From NCBI GenBank assembly GCA_934359255.1, contig CAKRLG010000040.1, positions 1-7,930 of the forward strand: DNA of 7,930 bases, read 5' to 3'. Source of the stretch: an uncultured Ruminococcus sp. (lineage in GTDB: Bacteria; Bacillota; Clostridia; Lachnospirales; Lachnospiraceae). Below the pieces are notes generated by a model, which saw only the letters and a list, made by a program, of their open reading frames with translations, did no database searches and was not told where the DNA came from. Of this stretch, positions 6,122 through 7,930 are shown piece after piece (position 1 is the stretch's first letter; the number at the start of each line of letters is the position of its first letter). The translations under genes and the position numbers were made by a program.

Positions 6122-6973
6122 TTACATATATTTTCTCATAGCTGCTTCTACTACATGTCCTACCAGAACAGATGTAGTTACGCTTCCTACACCGCCCGGT
6201 ACCGGAGTAATAGCATCTACGATTGGCTCTACTGCTGCATAATCAACGTCTCCACAGAGTTTTCCTTCTGCGTTTACATTGATACCTACATCGATGATTG
6301 TCTGGCCCGGTTTTACATATTCAGCCCCTACAACACCTGCGCGGCCTGCTGCAACGATAATGATATCTGCTTCTCTTGCAACGGATGGCATATCAACAGT
6401 TCTTGTATGACATACAGTAACTGTTGCATTTTTCTTGATCAGCATCATGGCTGCCGGTTTTCCTACTACCAGGCTTCGACCGATGACAACTGCTTTTTTA
6501 CCTGTACAGTCAATTCCGTAGTGATCAAGGATCTCCATACATGCCTGTGGTGTACACGGAGGGAAACCAACCTGTTTTCCTGTAAATACACCGGACATAG
6601 ATCCGTCTGTCATACAGTCCACGTCTTTTGCAGGATCCAGAGCGTTTTCAATTACAGACTGATCCAGATGTTTTGGCAGCGGACGGAATAACAGCACACC
6701 GTGAATGCTATCATCTTTGTTTACTTTATCGATAGTAGCCAGAAGTTCTTCCTGAGATACATCTTCCGGAAGCAGGAATTTTACACACTCTACACCCAGT
6801 GTCTCGCAACGTTTGGTTGCTCCTCTTTCGTAAGAAATATCGCTTCCGTTTTCACCTACACGGATAATGCCCAGTGTCGGGTTGATGCCCTTTTCTTTTA
6901 AACCAGCAACGTTTGCTTTGATTTTTTCATTCAGAGCAGCTGTTACTTCTTTTCCTAATAACTGTTTTGCCAT
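6122..6973 (-). CDS. folD: FolD-type methylene-tetrahydrofolate dehydrogenase, cyclohydrolase site apparently lost
   Basis: FolD proteins normally oxidise methylene-THF to methenyl-THF with NAD(P) and hydrolyse methenyl-THF to formyl-THF. The 283 residues are full length. The C-terminal Rossmann part has GRSLVVGKP (165-173), VTVCHTRT (185-192), IIDVGIN (226-232) and TPVPGGVGSVTTSVL (256-270). Near the N-terminus ISYERGATKRCETLGV (46-61) aligns without gaps to E. coli IYVASKRKACEEVGF. Y48 matches Tyr50, but A52 takes the place of the catalytic Lys54. GVLLFRPLP (92-100) has F96 where E. coli has Gln98. D119 of KDVD is kept. Losing both Lys and Gln predicts a dehydrogenase-only enzyme, with FchA next door supplying the cyclohydrolase. 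The start has GGGAGG at 6984-6989, which touches the fchA stop; the genes are 15 bases apart, so they are co-transcribed and possibly coupled. Confidence 0.93.
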   Translation of the reverse strand: MAKQLLGKEVTAALNEKIKANVAGLKEKGINPTLGIIRVGENGSDISYERGATKRCETLGVECVKFLLPEDVSQEELLATIDKVNKDDSIHGVLLFRPLPKHLDQSVIENALDPAKDVDCMTDGSMSGVFTGKQVGFPPCTPQACMEILDHYGIDCTGKKAVVIGRSLVVGKPAAMMLIKKNATVTVCHTRTVDMPSVAREADIIIVAAGRAGVVGAEYVKPGQTIIDVGINVNAEGKLCGDVDYAAVEPIVDAITPVPGGVGSVTTSVLVGHVVEAAMRKYM

Positions 6974-6988
6974 TTCTGTTTATCCTCC

Positions 6989-7618
6989 CTATTTCAATCT
7001 GCCTAATACGCTTTCAAAAACTTCGTCTGCAATCTTGGTATATTTTTCCAGCATTGCGTCACATTTTGCATTCAGTTCCTCTGCGTATTCTCTGTTTTTC
7101 ATGGATTTGGTATTGATGTATACGTTCAGGCTGGCACCCTGTAAAGCTGCTTTGCAGAATGCTGCGCCTACACCGGCATCGCTGATTGCCAGTGTGGAGC
7201 CTTTTGCTGCAAAATCCACGATGATCTCGATCGCTTCACAGCATTTTTCCATGATTTCCATCGGTACAGAGCAGGCATCTTTCAGGACGATTTCCATAAC
7301 TCTGGCTTTCTCCGCTTTTTCCTCTTCGGTTTCTCTCGGCATTCCATATGCTTTGGAGAGTGGTTCAAAAACTTCTGCATCACGTTCAATCAAATGCAGC
7401 AGATCTTTCTGAAGTTCATCTGCTTTTTTCTTCAATTCCCACATCTCATCTTCTACATCGGCATATTTTTTCTTACCTACGGTAAGACTTCCTACCATGT
7501 TACCCAGAGCAGTTCCGATTGCTCCAACCAGAGCAGATGCACCGCCGCCACCTGGAACAGGTGCTTTGGAAGCTAATACTTCTACAAATTCATTGCATGG
7601 TACAGTTGAAAATCCCAT
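6989..7618 (-). CDS. fchA: Methenyl-tetrahydrofolate cyclohydrolase, FTCD cyclodeaminase-like family
   Basis: A 209-residue cytoplasmic protein of the cyclodeaminase/cyclohydrolase family (the C-terminal half of FTCD). Diagnostic parts are APVPGGGGASALVGAIGTAL (19-38), MVGSLTVGKKKY (41-52), ERDAEVFEPLSKAYGMP (78-94), and ISDAGVGAAFCKAALQGASLNVYINTKSM (145-173), with a helical charged stretch at about 55-78. Members of this family act either as formimino-THF cyclodeaminases in histidine breakdown or, in acetogens, as the methenyl-THF cyclohydrolase FchA. Placement between fhs and folD, without histidine-degradation genes, favours FchA. GGAGG at 7628-7632 lies nine bases before the ATG. The neighbouring FolD appears to lack cyclohydrolase residues, which strengthens the assignment. 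The choice between the two activities is inference from context. Confidence 0.87.
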   Translation of the reverse strand: MGFSTVPCNEFVEVLASKAPVPGGGGASALVGAIGTALGNMVGSLTVGKKKYADVEDEMWELKKKADELQKDLLHLIERDAEVFEPLSKAYGMPRETEEEKAEKARVMEIVLKDACSVPMEIMEKCCEAIEIIVDFAAKGSTLAISDAGVGAAFCKAALQGASLNVYINTKSMKNREYAEELNAKCDAMLEKYTKIADEVFESVLGRLK

Positions 7619-7650
7619 TGCTTCTTTCCTCCGCTTATTTTTTATACAGC

Positions 7651-7668
7651 TGCCCGGCTAACCGGGCA
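7651..7668. other. GC-rich hairpin upstream of fchA
   Basis: TGCCCGG (7651-7657) and CCGGGCA (7662-7668) form a perfect 7-bp stem with a 4-base loop. On the minus strand an A-rich stretch follows rather than a T run, so it is unlikely to terminate leftward transcripts. It lies 18 bases upstream of the fchA ribosome binding site and could mark an mRNA processing or stabilising site between fhs and fchA. Confidence 0.45.
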
Positions 7669-7682
7669 ACCATATGGATTAT

Positions 7683-7828
7683 TCGTAACTATTCAGTAGG
7701 AAATATTCCGCGAGGTGTTTTGGCATGAACATGCCAAAATCCCGAGACATACAAGCCAAAATGTCATCACCGAAGGTGATTTTAAATACATTTTGGCTCG
7801 TAACTGTGAAGGTACTGAACAGTTACGA
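7683..7828. repeat. MITE-like element with terminal inverted repeats and internal hairpins
   Basis: The 146-bp element is bounded by TCGTAACTATTCAGTA (7683-7698) and its inverse TACTGAACAGTTACGA (7813-7828), 15 of 16 matching. Inside are a perfect 10-bp hairpin, TTTTGGCATG/CATGCCAAAA (7718-7727 and 7730-7739), and a two-part hairpin with AGCCAAAATGT/ACATTTTGGCT (7754-7764 and 7788-7798) enclosing ATCACC/GGTGAT (7766-7771 and 7775-7780). TCGTAACTGT recurs at 7798-7807 and can pair locally with 7819-7828. GCCAAAAT occurs twice. There is no coding capacity. It starts six bases after the fhs stop. A clean target-site duplication is not visible. A non-autonomous mobile repeat is the best reading; a structured RNA regulating the operon is an alternative. 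Confidence 0.6.
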
Positions 7829-7834
7829 TGATTC

Positions 7835-7930
7835 TTAGAACAGACCAGTAATTTTTCCTGTCTCGTCTACATCGATCTTCTCAGCAGCCGGTACTTTCGG
7901 CAGACCAGGCATGGTCATGATCTCACCGGT
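7835..7930 (-). CDS. fhs: Formate-tetrahydrofolate ligase, C-terminal end only
   Basis: The last 31 codons of a leftward gene enter from the right edge and end in TAA at 7835-7837. The residues [18 protein letters not shown] followed by a short [12 protein letters not shown] tail are the characteristic C-terminus of Fhs, which joins formate to THF using ATP to give 10-formyl-THF. The protein is normally about 555 residues, so nearly all of it lies outside the window. Its position upstream of fchA and folD gives the order of the acetyl-CoA pathway methyl branch. Only the tail is visible, but the match is distinctive. Confidence 0.92.
   Translation of the reverse strand, partial: TGEIMTMPGLPKVPAAEKIDVDETGKITGLF

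Noticed and set aside
6155..6691. 178-codon open frame on the plus strand opposite folD
   Set aside because: It is a shadow of folD, with a low-complexity Cys/Tyr/Ser-rich translation and no start signals.
7675..7834. Possible target-site duplication (GATT on both sides of the MITE-like element)
   Set aside because: The two GATT copies are not flush with the ends of the inverted repeats and are too short to distinguish from chance.
1..7930. CRISPR arrays, tRNA, rRNA, phage, toxin-antitoxin or defence genes
   Set aside because: No regularly spaced repeats, no cloverleaf or rRNA sequence and no such protein motifs were seen. The region is essentially housekeeping.

Overview
The window looks like a housekeeping chromosomal region of a gut-type Clostridia, most likely a member of the Lachnospiraceae (Blautia/Ruminococcus/Dorea-like). 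Three things suggest this: the lower-glycolysis enzymes, the acetogen-style gene order fhs-fchA-folD, and strong GGAGG ribosome binding sites with short factor-independent terminators. The genus is an inference; no rRNA or other marker gene is present.

Layout. (1) Positions 1-299, minus: the start of an XRE-type helix-turn-helix regulator with a C-terminal zinc ribbon, cut off by the window edge. (2) 300-551: its control region and the eno terminator. (3) 552-1892, minus: enolase. (4) 1893-2074: divergent control region with two overlapping promoters. (5) 2075-2485, plus: an unrecognised small membrane or secreted protein, followed by its own terminator. (6) 2530-4143, plus: a leader hairpin, a 47-residue single-span membrane protein, and pyruvate kinase, whose start overlaps the end of the small gene. 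(7) 4144-4272: a bidirectional terminator and a hairpin-forming dispersed-repeat candidate. (8) 4273-5814, minus: cofactor-independent phosphoglycerate mutase. (9) 5815-6121: the gpmI leader and the folD operon terminator, with no coding sequence. (10) 6122-7930, minus: a folate one-carbon operon, fhs (C-terminal end only), fchA and folD, with a 146-bp MITE-like structured element between fhs and fchA.

How the genes work together. GpmI, Eno and Pyk catalyse the last three steps of glycolysis (3-phosphoglycerate to 2-phosphoglycerate to PEP to pyruvate), but they are three separate transcription units. Fhs, FchA and FolD carry formate to methylene-tetrahydrofolate (formyl-THF, methenyl-THF, methylene-THF), the first part of the methyl branch of the Wood-Ljungdahl pathway. 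FolD here lacks the lysine and glutamine needed for cyclohydrolase activity, so FchA probably provides that step and FolD acts only as the dehydrogenase.

No phage, CRISPR, defence or biosynthetic system is visible. The less ordinary content is the small gene coupled to pyk, the reduced FolD active site, the MITE-like element inside the folate operon, and the overlapping eno/orphan promoters.
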